Origin: Myxacorys almedinensis A | Lineage (GTDB): Bacteria > Cyanobacteriota > Cyanobacteriia > Leptolyngbyales > Leptolyngbyaceae | Direction of reading: 5' to 3' | Assembly: GCF_010091945.1 (NCBI RefSeq) | Contig: NZ_WVIE01000011.1 | Location: 1 to 64,000 of the forward strand | DNA: 64,000 nt | Part shown: positions 1 to 10,364 of the stretch, one piece after another | How positions within the stretch are numbered: position 1 is the first letter of the stretch | How the letters are laid out: every line of letters starts with the position of its first letter | Made by a program: the position numbers and the translations under genes | The notes under the pieces: generated by a model | Told to the model about the DNA's origin: nothing | The model's database searches: none | The model's input: the letters and a program-made list of their open reading frames with translations, nothing else

Positions 1-486
<486 letters not shown>

Positions 487-514
487 TCTTCTGCTGATGC
501 GATGATTTAGCTCT

Positions 515-540
515 GCCCTCCCCATCCGGGAGGGCTTTTT
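515..540 (+). terminator. Rho-independent terminator of psbA
   Basis: An 8-bp perfect stem (GCCCTCCC 515-522, GGGAGGGC 528-535) with a 5-nt loop is followed at once by five T. It lies 29 bp after the psbA stop codon. Confidence 0.9.
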
Positions 541-762
541 GCGCTTGGATGTAAATAAACGTGGGTTAGGCAAAATATCGATTTGAATAGGTTTGGTTAG
601 CTATACCCAGTTTGTCGAATTTCGTTGATCTCTATTTCTGTGCGATCGCTAGCAAATATCGGCAAAATCTCTACACCTCGTACATATTCAGCCTGTTCTG
701 CTATCTTGCCGAAAAAGCCTTAAAATAGTACAAGTGTACGTAAACCTCACCGATGCCGATGC

Positions 763-1161
763 TTACTCTGCTGGCAGCAATGCCACAATCTGATCGACAA
801 ACGCCTGATGATCGACCACTGGCTTCGAGATATAGCCATCTGCGCCGCTTTGCTGGAGAAAATTCTCGCGATCGCCCTCCATCGCATGAGCCGTGACTAG
901 AATAATCGGCAAGTCCGCCGTTTGCGGATCGCCCTTTAACAGTTGGGTTAGCTGAATCCCATTCACCGATTTTCCTTGATAAACACTGCGGGCGAGAGAC
1001 ACATCCATCAAAATAATGTCAGCTTCTCTAGATTGAGCGATGTGCATCACCTCATCTCCATCTTCGGTGTGCTTCACTGCTAGCCCCCCGCGCTTGGTCA
1101 AAATCTTTGAAAATACCCGTGCATTAATCAAATCGTCTTCTACAATCAAAACCGTTTTCAT
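763..1161 (-). CDS. Stand-alone response-regulator receiver (CheY/DivK-like)
   Basis: A single REC domain of 132 residues with no output domain. The acidic pocket is E8-D9-D10, the phosphoacceptor is D53 (in LMDVS), and T90 and K113 complete the switch set. An insertion after D53 (about 58-66) occurs in many cyanobacterial DivK-like proteins. Such proteins signal by protein-protein contact with kinases or other partners. No kinase is adjacent, so the pathway is unknown. It is divergent from gyrA with about 200 bp between the starts. An AGAGG lies 8-12 nt before the ATG. Confidence 0.88.
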   Translation of the reverse strand: MKTVLIVEDDLINARVFSKILTKRGGLAVKHTEDGDEVMHIAQSREADIILMDVSLARSVYQGKSVNGIQLTQLLKGDPQTADLPIILVTAHAMEGDRENFLQQSGADGYISKPVVDHQAFVDQIVALLPAE

Positions 1162-1364
1162 GAGGTAATCCTCTAGGGGCGACGCCCGGTCTATTTAAAC
1201 AAATTTTTAGACAAACATACTACTAGCGTAAACAATAAGCCAGAATAAACAATCGCATCGACCCATAACGGATATCACCGCTTAGGAGACGCAATCCGGA
1301 TAAGTATGACTACACTGAAGTTGCAACACCGTTTTCTAACGCTCGGAACCAAGGGACAGGACTC

Positions 1365-3926
1365 ATGGCGAAACAATTAAATATTCTCCCAACAGGACAG
1401 GTTATCACGACTGCCCTACATACGGAGATGCAGCAATCATATTTGGAATACGCCATGAGCGTGATTGTCGGTCGAGCGTTGCCCGACGTGCGTGATGGGT
1501 TAAAGCCCGTGCATCGCCGAATTCTGTATGCCATGCATGAATTGGGTCTAACGCCTGATCGTCCCTATCGCAAGTGCGCCCGTGTGGTGGGAGATGTGTT
1601 GGGGAAGTATCATCCCCACGGAGATCAGTCGGTTTATGATGCCTTGGTGCGACTGGTGCAAGACTTTTCGAGTCGCTATCCGCTATTGGCTGGGCACGGT
1701 AACTTTGGCTCTGTCGATAACGACCCACCGGCAGCGATGCGGTATACCGAGACCCGGCTAGCTGCGATCGGTAATGAAGGATTGCTGAGTGAAATTGGCG
1801 AAGCGACGGTCGATTTTGTGGGCAACTTCGACAATTCTCAGCAAGAACCAACTGTTCTTCCGGCTCAACTGCCGTTTTTGATCCTCAATGGAAGTTCTGG
1901 GATTGCGGTGGGGATGGCAACCAATATTCCGCCCCACAACCTCAACGAAGTGGTCGATGGTTTGGTGGCGCTGATCGATCGTCCGATGCTGAGCGATGAT
2001 GATCTGTTGGCGCTCATTCCAGGTCCTGACTTTCCGACGGGTGGGGAAATCATTGAATCGAGCGGTGTTCGGGAGGCGTACCTCACGGGGCGGGGCAGCA
2101 TTCCGGTACGCGGCATCACCAATATTGAAGAAGTGAATGTCGGTCGGGGTAAGCATCGCAGAACAGCAATTATCATTACAGAGTTGCCCTATCAGGTGAA
2201 TAAAGCTAGCCTGATTGAGAAGATTGCTGACTTGGTGAACCAGGGCAAGATTGAAGGCATCGGCGACCTGCGGGATGAAAGCGATCGCGATGGTATCCGA
2301 GTTGTGATCGAACTGCGGCGCGATGTTCATCCTCATAAAATTCTCAGCGATCTCTACCGACAAACGGCATTACAAAGCAACTTTGGGGCGATCTTGCTGG
2401 CGATCGAAAACGGACAGCCTAAGCAAATGACCCTCCGAGAATTGCTGCAAGGCTTTCTCGATTTTCGGGAAGTCACCCTTACCCGGCAATATCGCCACGA
2501 GTTTGAGCAAGCCGAACATCAACTTCATCTCGTCGAGGGTCGCTTGATGGCGTTGTCTAACCTAGACGAGGTGATCGGCATTTTGCGCCATGCGCCTGAC
2601 GGTGGAACCGCAAAACTTCAGCTACAAGAGCAATTAGACCTCAGCGATCGCCAAGCCGATGCAATTCTCTCTATGCCATTACGCCGATTAACCGCGTTAG
2701 AGCATCAAAGTTTGCAAACCGAGCGCGATGAACTGGCAGCAAAGATGCAGGAATTGAACAAACTGCTGAACGATCGCCGAGAATTGCTCAAGGCATTGAA
2801 AAAAGACTTGCGATCGCTTAAAAAACAACACGGCGACCATCGCCGGACTCGCATCTTGAGCGGTGATACCCCTACCGGCGAAGCGCAACCTTCTACGTCG
2901 GCGGCTAGATCCGATGCGGTTTCGTCAAGCTTTGCCTTGCCCTTCGAGTTTGAGGAAGAGGTTCAAGAAGCGGTGGTTGAAATCACTCAACGCGGCTACG
3001 TGCGACGAATGACGCCAAAATCTTATGAGCGGCAGTCTCGCAATCGCAACGATGACACTACCACAAACGGACTCGAAGACGGAGACGATTTTGCAACGCA
3101 CACACAATTTACAACGACTGGCGAAATGCTAGTGGTGTTTACTCGCAATGGTAAAGCCTATCCTGTGAAGGTGCAAGACATTCCACAAGCCACAGGTAAA
3201 TCGAAGGGAACTCCGCTCGTGACACTGCTACCGGCTGCTGCCCAAGGCGATCCAGATACGATCGCAGGCGGGTTTATTTTGCCAGAAACCCTCGACGATC
3301 AATCGGTTCTGCTGCTCACCGGGCAAGGGCGGATCAAACGCTTGGCTCTGTCTGAGTTTTCTGATCTGACAGGGCGCGGATTGACCATCCTAAAACTCAA
3401 AGACGAGGATCAGCTTTTGTGCGTCAGCTTGGTGGAGCTTGGCGAACAGGTGATTTTGGCGACCTCTAGCGGGCGCGTGTTGCGCTTTAAAGTTGACGAT
3501 GTTGCGATCGCGAGTCGCAGTGCTCAGGGCGCGATGGGAATGCGGGTTGGCAAGAAAGAAGCCATCATCGGATGGGCGATCGCAACTCAGGCAGATACGT
3601 TTCTCATGGTGTCGCAACAGGGCTACGCAAAACAAATGAAGATTGGGTCTCTTCGCGCTGCTACCCCAGGAGAATTAGGAACTCAAGTGTTTCAATTTAC
3701 CAACAAAACTGACATTCTTGCTGGTGTAGTTGCCGTGTTACCTGAAGCATTGATCTTTCTATTAACAAACGAGAACCACTTAGCGCGAATTGATGTTGAT
3801 GCGGTTGAGATTGGTCGTAAAGACGATAAGGGCGATCGCATTGTTAAACTCGGTAAGACAGAACGGCTTACTAGCCTGAGCCTGCCTATTCTCTTTGGGG
3901 GTGCAGCAGAAGAGCCTGATGAGTAA
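1365..3926 (+). CDS. gyrA: DNA gyrase / topoisomerase IV subunit A
   Basis: 853 residues, the usual size for a type IIA topoisomerase A subunit. It cleaves and rejoins DNA with a GyrB/ParE partner to alter supercoiling or decatenate. The catalytic tyrosine is Y127 in AAMRYTETR. The quinolone region reads [10 protein letters not shown], with Q at the position of E. coli Ser83. A coiled-coil region (about 430-490) and a beta-pinwheel C-terminal domain (about 525-845) follow. In pinwheel blade 1, where gyrases carry the basic Gly-rich GyrA box, I read only RQSRNRND (about 555-562). The symbol follows cyanobacterial usage; a decatenase role is possible. The start has a good RBS (GGACAGGA) 4 nt upstream. 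Confidence 0.88.
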   Translation: MAKQLNILPTGQVITTALHTEMQQSYLEYAMSVIVGRALPDVRDGLKPVHRRILYAMHELGLTPDRPYRKCARVVGDVLGKYHPHGDQSVYDALVRLVQDFSSRYPLLAGHGNFGSVDNDPPAAMRYTETRLAAIGNEGLLSEIGEATVDFVGNFDNSQQEPTVLPAQLPFLILNGSSGIAVGMATNIPPHNLNEVVDGLVALIDRPMLSDDDLLALIPGPDFPTGGEIIESSGVREAYLTGRGSIPVRGITNIEEVNVGRGKHRRTAIIITELPYQVNKASLIEKIADLVNQGKIEGIGDLRDESDRDGIRVVIELRRDVHPHKILSDLYRQTALQSNFGAILLAIENGQPKQMTLRELLQGFLDFREVTLTRQYRHEFEQAEHQLHLVEGRLMALSNLDEVIGILRHAPDGGTAKLQLQEQLDLSDRQADAILSMPLRRLTALEHQSLQTERDELAAKMQELNKLLNDRRELLKALKKDLRSLKKQHGDHRRTRILSGDTPTGEAQPSTSAARSDAVSSSFALPFEFEEEVQEAVVEITQRGYVRRMTPKSYERQSRNRNDDTTTNGLEDGDDFATHTQFTTTGEMLVVFTRNGKAYPVKVQDIPQATGKSKGTPLVTLLPAAAQGDPDTIAGGFILPETLDDQSVLLLTGQGRIKRLALSEFSDLTGRGLTILKLKDEDQLLCVSLVELGEQVILATSSGRVLRFKVDDVAIASRSAQGAMGMRVGKKEAIIGWAIATQADTFLMVSQQGYAKQMKIGSLRAATPGELGTQVFQFTNKTDILAGVVAVLPEALIFLLTNENHLARIDVDAVEIGRKDDKGDRIVKLGKTERLTSLSLPILFGGAAEEPDE

Positions 3927-4180
3927 AAGTTGCCTTTACCAAGTTGAACCTGTGCCCATTTTGTCTGCGGATCGTCTATCTCAGGTCGCACTTGTAAAGC
4001 TGCTGCGATCGTAGATAGAACCGTGCCTATTATAGAAAATATCTGCCCCCAGATAGAACATATCGTGTAGGGCGCTTGTCCCAGCACTCGCTGAGGCAGA
4101 CGCTTTATACTGGACAGCAAGTTTGATACGCAATGTTCGCTTTCTCAAGACAAGTGGAAGAAATCCGTTTCCCCATATTG

Positions 4181-4222
4181 TGACTAACAATTTCTGACTA
4201 ACAGTTTGTGACCAACAATTGA
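4181..4222 (+). repeat. Three tandem 14-bp repeats upstream of GT8 gene
   Basis: TGACTAACAATTTC (4181-4194), TGACTAACAGTTTG (4195-4208) and TGACCAACAATTGA (4209-4222) are three imperfect copies in register, 48 bp before the glycosyltransferase start. They may be a repeated regulator-binding site. The rest of the 344-bp gap 3927-4270 shows nothing else I can name. Confidence 0.6.
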
Positions 4223-4270
4223 GGCTTTCTAGCTTGATGAACGTGTTCTTCAAAATAGGAATATCCAGAA

Positions 4271-5227
4271 ATGAAAAACTCGACTGACCCCATTGTTGTT
4301 GCCTGTGCAGCCGACGATTTCTTCGCAATGCCTCTCGCGGTCACTGCCTGTTCTATGGTAGAAAACCTTAACCCAGATTGCTGCATCGATTTCTATGTTC
4401 TAGACGGCGGTATCAAACAGTCGAATAAAGAAAAGATCATCGAGTCTTTAGAGGGCAAACCCATAGAAATTCACTGGGTTAAGCCCTGCTCTGACTATAT
4501 GGAGAGGCTTTATTTTCAGGCGGATAGCACTTACCCAATTTCAGCTTATTATCGATTGTTATTGCCCGAAATTATTCCCGATCGCTATCAAAAAGTTATC
4601 TACCTCGATACCGATGTCATTCTGCTCGAAGATATCGCCAAGCTTTGGAACCTCGACCTCGGAGAATATTACATGTTAGCGGCTATGGATGCGGCTAACC
4701 AGAAGATGGATAGATTGACCCATCTCAAACATCTCGACCTAGATGCCATGGGCGTTTCGCGGGAAGATAAATATCTTCAGTCTGGGGTTTTGCTGATCGA
4801 TTTGAACAAATGGAGAGCCGATCAAATTTCAGATAAACTCCTCGACTTTATTGCTAACCATCTCGAATTGCCCTATCCAGATATGGATGCGCTGAACTTT
4901 GTTCTCGCCGGAAAGTGGGGTGAACTCGATCCTCGGTGGAATCAAATTCCGGTTGTTCACAGCTTTGCATCTTGGGAAAGCAGCCCGTACACGCAGGAGC
5001 AGTTAGACAACACTGCTAACCGCCCTTTCATTATTCACTATGGTTCCAAGCCAAAACCTTGGGATCAAAGCTGTACACATCCCCAACAGTCTCTCTGGTA
5101 CGATTATCTCCATCAAACGGCTTGGTCAGGGTGGGAAAATACGTTGCTTGAGCAGAACATCCTTTTGATGCGCCGTATTGGGCGTCGGTTAGTTAAAAGC
5201 ACGAAAAAGCTCGTTGCAACCTCGTAG
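4271..5227 (+). CDS. Glycosyltransferase family 8 (LgtC/galactosyltransferase-like)
   Basis: 318 residues, GT-A fold, retaining GT8 family. The N-terminal PIVVACAADDFFA motif binds the nucleotide sugar, D113-x-D115 (YLDTDV) is the metal-binding DxD, and the C-terminal HYGSKPKPW motif is typical of LgtC-like enzymes. No signal peptide or transmembrane segment is visible, so it is probably a peripheral cytosolic enzyme adding a hexose to a polysaccharide or lipid-linked acceptor. Donor and acceptor cannot be read from sequence. It stands alone, followed by a hairpin, with an AGGAA about 9 nt before the ATG. Confidence 0.88.
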   Translation: MKNSTDPIVVACAADDFFAMPLAVTACSMVENLNPDCCIDFYVLDGGIKQSNKEKIIESLEGKPIEIHWVKPCSDYMERLYFQADSTYPISAYYRLLLPEIIPDRYQKVIYLDTDVILLEDIAKLWNLDLGEYYMLAAMDAANQKMDRLTHLKHLDLDAMGVSREDKYLQSGVLLIDLNKWRADQISDKLLDFIANHLELPYPDMDALNFVLAGKWGELDPRWNQIPVVHSFASWESSPYTQEQLDNTANRPFIIHYGSKPKPWDQSCTHPQQSLWYDYLHQTAWSGWENTLLEQNILLMRRIGRRLVKSTKKLVATS

Positions 5228-5275
5228 TTTGTCGCATTGGTGCTTGTCGCATTGGTAGAGAAGATCTTTAGGCAT

Positions 5276-5312
5276 CCGGTTTTCTGAAAAACTGAGTGTC
5301 GCAGAAAACTGG
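5276..5312. other. Hairpin between convergent genes
   Basis: CCGGTTTTCTG (5276-5286) pairs with CAGAAAACTGG (5302-5312), 11 bp with one G-T pair and a 15-nt loop. There is no T-run on either side, so intrinsic termination is not assured. The remainder of 5228-5552 holds a 13-bp direct repeat (TTGTCGCATTGGT) near 5229-5256 and nothing else visible. Confidence 0.5.
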
Positions 5313-5552
5313 CGGCTGATAACGCTGTTCTGATGATGTCGTTTGCGCCTTAATTTCAACGAATCAGCAATCAATACTATGCCTTTGTTGCCATATCCTA
5401 AGTTGAAGCGAAATCGTTGAGGTAGGTAGTTGGCAGTACCCCATCTTGCCCGACAGACTCATCTCAATGACAAGCATTGCTTGCTAAACCCACACAAACC
5501 AGCTTAGGACGCCATACTGTGTGGGCTAGACATCGAATTTGCAAGCAGCAAG

Positions 5553-6731
5553 CTAGACAGTTTGACCGGGCTTTAGCACAACTTTGATGCAGCCGTCCTG
5601 CTTGTGCTTGAAAGTTTCGTAGGCGTGCGGGGCTTGCTCTAGCGGCAGACGATGGGTGATCAGAAACGAGGGATCGATCTCGCCGTTTTGAATCCGTTCG
5701 GCTAACGGGCGCAAATAGCGATGCACATGCGTTTGTCCAGTTTTCATCGTCAAGCCTTTATTCATGAAAGCGCCCATTGGCATCTTGTCTACAAACCCGG
5801 TGTACACTCCCGGAACCGACACTGTTCCGCCTTTGCGACACGCTACGATCGCTTGACGCAACACATTGGGTCGATCGGTCTCCAGACGTGCAGCTTGCTT
5901 TACTTTGTCGTAGAACCCTTCCAAACCGAACCCATGCGCTTCCATACCCACGGCATCCATCACCGAATCGGGACCCATTCCACCCGTCATTTCGTTAAGG
6001 GCGTCGCCTACTTCGACTTCTGCAATGTTCAAAACTTCTGCGCCACCGTCTTTCGCCATCTGAAGACGTTCGGGCACAAGATCGATCGCGATGACCCGCT
6101 CTGCACCGAGTAAAAAGGCACTTCTAATCGCAAACTGCCCAACGGGCCCACACCCCCAGATGGCAACTGTATCTCCAGGCTGAATATCACAGTTTTCTGC
6201 TGCCATATATCCCGTCGGGAAGATATCGGTAAGAAACAAAACTTGCTCATCTGTTAATCCATCAGGAATCTTAAACAAGCCAACATCTGCAAACGGAACA
6301 CGGGCATACTCGGCTTGACCCCCTGCATAGCCTCCGGTCAAATGCGAGTAGCCAAAAAGACCCGCTGGAGAATGCCCCATCTCTGCTTCTGCCATCCAAG
6401 CATTCGGGTTCGAGTTATCACACAGCGACCATAGCGTTCTTTGGCAGAAGAAACACGATCCACACGCGATCGCAAAGGGCACAACCACGCGATCGCCCAG
6501 TTTTACATTCTTAACCGAACGTCCCAGTTCTACGACTTCTCCCATAAATTCGTGTCCCAAGATATCGCCTTTTTGCATCGTGGGATTCCAGCCGTTGTAG
6601 AGGTGCAAGTCAGACCCACAAATCGCTGTAGACGTGATTTTGACCACGGCATCTCGTGGATTAATAATTTTGGGATCGGGTACGGTTTCGACCCGCACAT
6701 CGTTCGTACCGTTCCAACATACTGCTTTCAT
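5553..6731 (-). CDS. Zinc-dependent alcohol dehydrogenase (glutathione-independent formaldehyde dehydrogenase type)
   Basis: 392 residues of the medium-chain dehydrogenase family. Catalytic zinc ligands C38 and H60 with E61 are in CGSDLHLY and GHEFMGE. The structural zinc site is C90, C93, C96 and C104. The Rossmann motif WGCGPVGQ lies near 193-200. The long insertion after about residue 255 ([12 protein letters not shown]) is characteristic of the glutathione-independent formaldehyde dehydrogenase / threonine-dehydrogenase-like branch, which uses NAD(P) on small alcohols or aldehydes. The true substrate is not determined by sequence. Monocistronic as far as I can see. Confidence 0.88.
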   Translation of the reverse strand: MKAVCWNGTNDVRVETVPDPKIINPRDAVVKITSTAICGSDLHLYNGWNPTMQKGDILGHEFMGEVVELGRSVKNVKLGDRVVVPFAIACGSCFFCQRTLWSLCDNSNPNAWMAEAEMGHSPAGLFGYSHLTGGYAGGQAEYARVPFADVGLFKIPDGLTDEQVLFLTDIFPTGYMAAENCDIQPGDTVAIWGCGPVGQFAIRSAFLLGAERVIAIDLVPERLQMAKDGGAEVLNIAEVEVGDALNEMTGGMGPDSVMDAVGMEAHGFGLEGFYDKVKQAARLETDRPNVLRQAIVACRKGGTVSVPGVYTGFVDKMPMGAFMNKGLTMKTGQTHVHRYLRPLAERIQNGEIDPSFLITHRLPLEQAPHAYETFKHKQDGCIKVVLKPGQTV

Positions 6732-7242
6732 AGTTATTTCTCACTTGTTAAGAATCTCTAGTTCCGATTAGCCATGACCCTTGGGCTGTTCTTCTGTAGT
6801 AGCAACTTCGCCAGTCTCTATGAGCAGTTTGAAGCCGCATAAACATGACCAAGCTGCCGTTCTAGCGCCTCGCCAAACAGATTGTCAACGGCATCTCTAA
6901 GTGCGCCCCACAGGCGGGTGATATTCTGTGCATTCCTGTCCAGCTAATCTACGGTGGTTAGTTAAAGCTTGCGCTACTCTCGCGATCGAACGGTTGAGGC
7001 AGGCACTATGCTTTGGCTTCAAGCCTAAAAACCTAGCAGCCGGATTGCGTCTCTCTAATGAGGGATCGCGTTCGGTTGATAGGCAGAGTAGCAAGTTGAT
7101 GCTGTACCCCAAACTCTACCCAACGTGGGGTGTTGTCGATTAAATTGGCTTCCAAAATACAACAAAGCCGCGTGGTTGGCTCAATAGCGCCTTGCCACGG
7201 CGATCGCTACCATCTTTATTATTTCTGGAGAAAATACCGCTC
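6732..7242. other. 511-bp intergenic region, no convincing gene
   Basis: Between the divergent dehydrogenase and VKOR-like genes. Short open frames exist on both strands near 6897-7143, but they overlap each other, lack RBSs and resemble no family. A promoter for the downstream pair must lie here. Confidence 0.5.
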
Positions 7243-7761
7243 ATGGAGCCAAAGCAACTGAGTGAAGAACTGCGAAAAGGACAGAATCCTGACCTGACAC
7301 GCCGCCGCTTTATCGTTGGACTTTCCTTTCTCGGCGCAACCATGGCAGAAGCTGTCTCGATGTATCAAGTCGGAATTATCGAAGAACTGCCTGACCTGCC
7401 AATCCCCGGAATTGATTCTAGCAAAGTCGATGCTTCAGACTACGCCTACCAGAACTTTGACACACCCGATGGCTTCATGATGCTAGCAAACTATTCGGTT
7501 ACGGCATTGCTAGCAGGGGCAGGCGGTAAGGATCGAGCCACGCAAGCCCCCTTCTTACCGATCACAATGGCAGCAAAAACGCTGTTTGACTCTATCTTGG
7601 CACTGAGGCTAGCCCGCATTGAGTGGCGAGACAATGAAGCGCTATGTGCCTACTGCCAAGTTGCAACTTTGTGTTCACTCACCTCGTTCATTCTGGCCAT
7701 TCCCGAAGCTAGAACGGCTTTTCAGCATCTATTTGGTCAACGCGATCGCGGAACTGCCTAA
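7243..7761 (+). CDS. VKOR-like membrane thiol protein (CxxC)
   Basis: 172 residues. The pattern of four hydrophobic segments (about 25-47, 78-98, 108-130 and 135-155) and a CAYC motif at the start of the last one matches the vitamin K epoxide reductase superfamily, which passes electrons between periplasmic or lumenal thiols and quinones. The loop cysteine pair of canonical VKOR is missing and there is no fused thioredoxin domain, so disulfide-forming activity is uncertain. An RRR stretch precedes the first hydrophobic segment. I chose the ATG at 7243 over an in-frame TTG at 7192 because conserved sequence starts there. The hydrolase gene starts 7 bp after the stop, suggesting an operon. Confidence 0.7.
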   Translation: MEPKQLSEELRKGQNPDLTRRRFIVGLSFLGATMAEAVSMYQVGIIEELPDLPIPGIDSSKVDASDYAYQNFDTPDGFMMLANYSVTALLAGAGGKDRATQAPFLPITMAAKTLFDSILALRLARIEWRDNEALCAYCQVATLCSLTSFILAIPEARTAFQHLFGQRDRGTA

Positions 7762-7768
7762 GCTATTC

Positions 7769-8620
7769 ATGGTGCAGTTACCACCCGATCGCTATATTCA
7801 GGTCAACGGCATCAAGACGCGCTATTGGAGCTTAGGCACTCAGGGTAGCGTAGTCATCTTTATTCATGGCATCAGCAGTGCGGTTGAAACGTGGGCACTC
7901 AATATCGAGGCTTTGGCTCAACATCACCGAGTCTATGCCCTTGATCTGGTCGGGTCAGGGCGATCGGACAAGCCACTGGGGGTCTACTCGCTAGTTGCCT
8001 TGGCTGAGTTCGCCCATGCCTTTGCTGATGCCCTAACCCTCGATCGTTTCAGCTTAATCGGCAACTCGCTGGGCGGTGGAACTGCGCTGCAATTTGCTCT
8101 TTCCTACCCACAACGGGTTGAAAAGCTGGTGTTGGTCAATAGTTTGGGGCTGGGGCAAGCGGTTTCCTGGGGTTTGCGGCTGGCAAATTTGCCCTTCGTC
8201 GATCGCTTCTACAAGCCCACCCGCAGCAGCACTGCTTTCACGCTCAGACAGAGTGTCGATGATCCCTCCCTAATTACTGATGAGTGGATTGATACCTTCT
8301 ACGAACTTCTCAGTCTTCCAGGCGCACCGGAAGCTGCGATCGCGCAAATTCGTGCCAGTGTTGATTGGTTCGGGGTGCGACCAGAGGTTTACCAGCCGCT
8401 CGTCAATGGCTTACCCACGCTCACAACCCCAACGCTCATCGTTTGGGGCAAGCAAGATCACATATTGCCAGTTAGCCACACACAAGTGGCGATACAACAC
8501 TTGCCAAAGGCTCAGGTTCAGATTTTCGATCGCTGCGGTCATTGGTCTCACTTTGAGCAAGCCGCAGCATTCAACACGCAAGTCGCCAGATTTCTCGCAC
8601 GTTCATCCTCATCAAATTGA
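7769..8620 (+). CDS. Alpha/beta-fold hydrolase
   Basis: 283 residues. Oxyanion motif FIHGISS, nucleophile elbow GNSLGG (Ser), acid in WGKQDHI (Asp) and catalytic His in CGHWSHFE are all present in family order, with a variable cap between. Substrate unknown; relatives act on esters, haloalkanes or lactones. The ATG at 7769 lies just after the VKOR-like stop codon. An upstream in-frame extension would overlap that gene and looks non-conserved. No signal peptide. Confidence 0.88.
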   Translation: MVQLPPDRYIQVNGIKTRYWSLGTQGSVVIFIHGISSAVETWALNIEALAQHHRVYALDLVGSGRSDKPLGVYSLVALAEFAHAFADALTLDRFSLIGNSLGGGTALQFALSYPQRVEKLVLVNSLGLGQAVSWGLRLANLPFVDRFYKPTRSSTAFTLRQSVDDPSLITDEWIDTFYELLSLPGAPEAAIAQIRASVDWFGVRPEVYQPLVNGLPTLTTPTLIVWGKQDHILPVSHTQVAIQHLPKAQVQIFDRCGHWSHFEQAAAFNTQVARFLARSSSSN

Positions 8621-8631
8621 ACCTCCTAAGG

Positions 8632-9846
8632 CTAGCTCGAACGCTCTTGGGAAGCGACGGTTGGTTGGCTCGGCTGTTGAACAATCGGCTTCAGACCGAA
8701 TAGGAACCGAGGGATATTAAACCGACGAATCAGCAATTCGTACAGCCCGATCGTTACGATCAAAGAAGCCGTGCTGATGATCCAAAACTTTGTCGCGATA
8801 CCACTATTCCAGCGCACGACGTAGAATGCGATCGCAACTAACACCGTTTGATGGAGCAAATAAACCGGGTAAGCCGCTTCGTTAGCATAAGACAGCAGCT
8901 TACTGTTGAAATTTAGGAACCTCCGCCCCAACCCCAACAGCGCCAGCACCCAAAACCAGGAATTGCATCCTCGAAAGCCCTGATACGCCATATAAACCAG
9001 AGAGTAGGCACGATCAGGAATACGATCGCTCTGCCATAAACTTAGTAACAGTCCCATGCAGACGAGTGCTAACCCCAAGGCGGTGCCTAAATGCTTATCG
9101 ATCGCGGTTCCAAATCGGGCGTCTGAGCACATCAGATAGCCGTAGAAGAAGTACAACACATACAAACAGAGATTCGCCCAGTCGTCATAGAGATTTTGAA
9201 ACCCAGCCCAACGGGGGCGCAAAAGGCTTTCGATCGCTGCTAAGGGAAATGCCATCAGCAGCACGACGCCCGGTTTTTCGATCCAGTTTGTCAGCGTCAA
9301 TCGTAGCGGTGCATCTAGTCTCCGCAAGTGCAGCAATAGCGGTAGCGCCACGAGTGAAAACGTAAACAGATAGATGAGAAACCAGAGATGCCCCCACTCA
9401 AAATTGCCGTGCGGGCGAATGCCATTAAAAAATTTAGGGTAGAACTGCCAATACGACTGGTCGTAAGTTGAATCGCTCAAAAGCCGCAAATAAACCTGCG
9501 GCGGAATCAGCACCAGCGTGCCAAACACAAACGGAATGAAGAGGCGCTGACAGCGTTCTTGAACATACTGCTGGGTCGATCGGTACGACAGCGCAAACCA
9601 AGTACCTGCTCCAGATATCAAGAAAAATAACGGCATATGCCACTGATGGATAAACAGAACAATGCTGTTCATCACTTGGCTCGATCGAGCGTTGCGGATG
9701 TAAAACTCACCCAAGTCACCCTGATAGAAAACCGCAGCGGTATGAAAGTAGAGCAATAGCAAAACAGCCAGCACTCTGAGCCAGTCAATGTCATATCGGC
9801 GTTGGCGCGACTGGGTTAACTGTTGTGTGTCCTCAGATGATGGCAT
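8632..9846 (-). CDS. Acyltransferase family 3 membrane protein
   Basis: 404 residues, about ten transmembrane segments. The N-terminal RRYDIDWLRVLAVLLLLYFH with its Arg and His is the acyltransferase-3 signature; these proteins move acetyl or succinyl groups onto exported polysaccharides or lipids (OPG succinyltransferase C is a relative). It converges on the hydrolase gene with an 11-bp gap. An in-frame TTG 18 bp upstream (9864) is an alternative start. Substrate unknown. Confidence 0.82.
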   Translation of the reverse strand: MPSSEDTQQLTQSRQRRYDIDWLRVLAVLLLLYFHTAAVFYQGDLGEFYIRNARSSQVMNSIVLFIHQWHMPLFFLISGAGTWFALSYRSTQQYVQERCQRLFIPFVFGTLVLIPPQVYLRLLSDSTYDQSYWQFYPKFFNGIRPHGNFEWGHLWFLIYLFTFSLVALPLLLHLRRLDAPLRLTLTNWIEKPGVVLLMAFPLAAIESLLRPRWAGFQNLYDDWANLCLYVLYFFYGYLMCSDARFGTAIDKHLGTALGLALVCMGLLLSLWQSDRIPDRAYSLVYMAYQGFRGCNSWFWVLALLGLGRRFLNFNSKLLSYANEAAYPVYLLHQTVLVAIAFYVVRWNSGIATKFWIISTASLIVTIGLYELLIRRFNIPRFLFGLKPIVQQPSQPTVASQERSS

Positions 9847-9879
9847 GAAGGTGCAACAATCCAATCTTTCTCTCTGAGT

Positions 9880-10353
9880 TTAATCAGATTTAGAGCAATG
9901 CGAGTCAGGATTCAGCAAAAGCCCCCAGACATCGTTGAACGGATGAACTTGCTTGACTGCCTGCGTTCCCTGGTAAACCGGATGTCCCTCATTGACCCAC
10001 TCAAAAATTGAGCCTTCCAAGTTGAACACATTCTTGTACCCCATGTCCTGCAACTGCTGCGCCAGACGAGCAGAGCGATAACCCACAGAACAATACGTCA
10101 CAATAGGAGTGGAGTGGGTTAGATTTGTCCAATGGCTCAACTCGTTGAGATCAGAAGGTGCTAGGTTGGCATCTAACAGATGACTCACCTCATATTCCTT
10201 TGGCGTCCTAGCATCCAACACTAAAGGTCGATTCATTCCTGCTTGTGCAAACCACGCTGCCAGTCTTTGGGTAGAAAGGGACGGTACATTAGGAAATTGA
10301 CGGTGAATTAGGCGTTTCATCAATGCCCAAGCGATCGCTTTTAGAAAACCCAT
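9880..10353 (-). CDS. Rhodanese-domain sulfurtransferase
   Basis: 157 residues with one rhodanese domain. The active-site loop is TYCSVGYRS with C88, and the CH2A-like region reads VLDARTPKEYEVSHLLDA. Single-domain rhodaneses carry persulfide sulfur. A short hydrophobic N-terminus (FLKAIAWALM) could be an amphipathic anchor. Its start is 11 bp from the start of the divergent DUF547 gene, so each promoter must lie inside or upstream of the other's coding region. Confidence 0.88.
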   Translation of the reverse strand: MGFLKAIAWALMKRLIHRQFPNVPSLSTQRLAAWFAQAGMNRPLVLDARTPKEYEVSHLLDANLAPSDLNELSHWTNLTHSTPIVTYCSVGYRSARLAQQLQDMGYKNVFNLEGSIFEWVNEGHPVYQGTQAVKQVHPFNDVWGLLLNPDSHCSKSD

Positions 10354-10364
10354 ACTGAAATTGA

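Noticed and set aside
6897-7143. Overlapping ~70-codon ORFs on both strands
   Set aside because: They overlap each other, lack RBSs and show no motifs.
7619-7768. Extended N-terminus of the alpha/beta hydrolase
   Set aside because: It overlaps the VKOR-like gene in another frame and precedes the conserved start at 7769.
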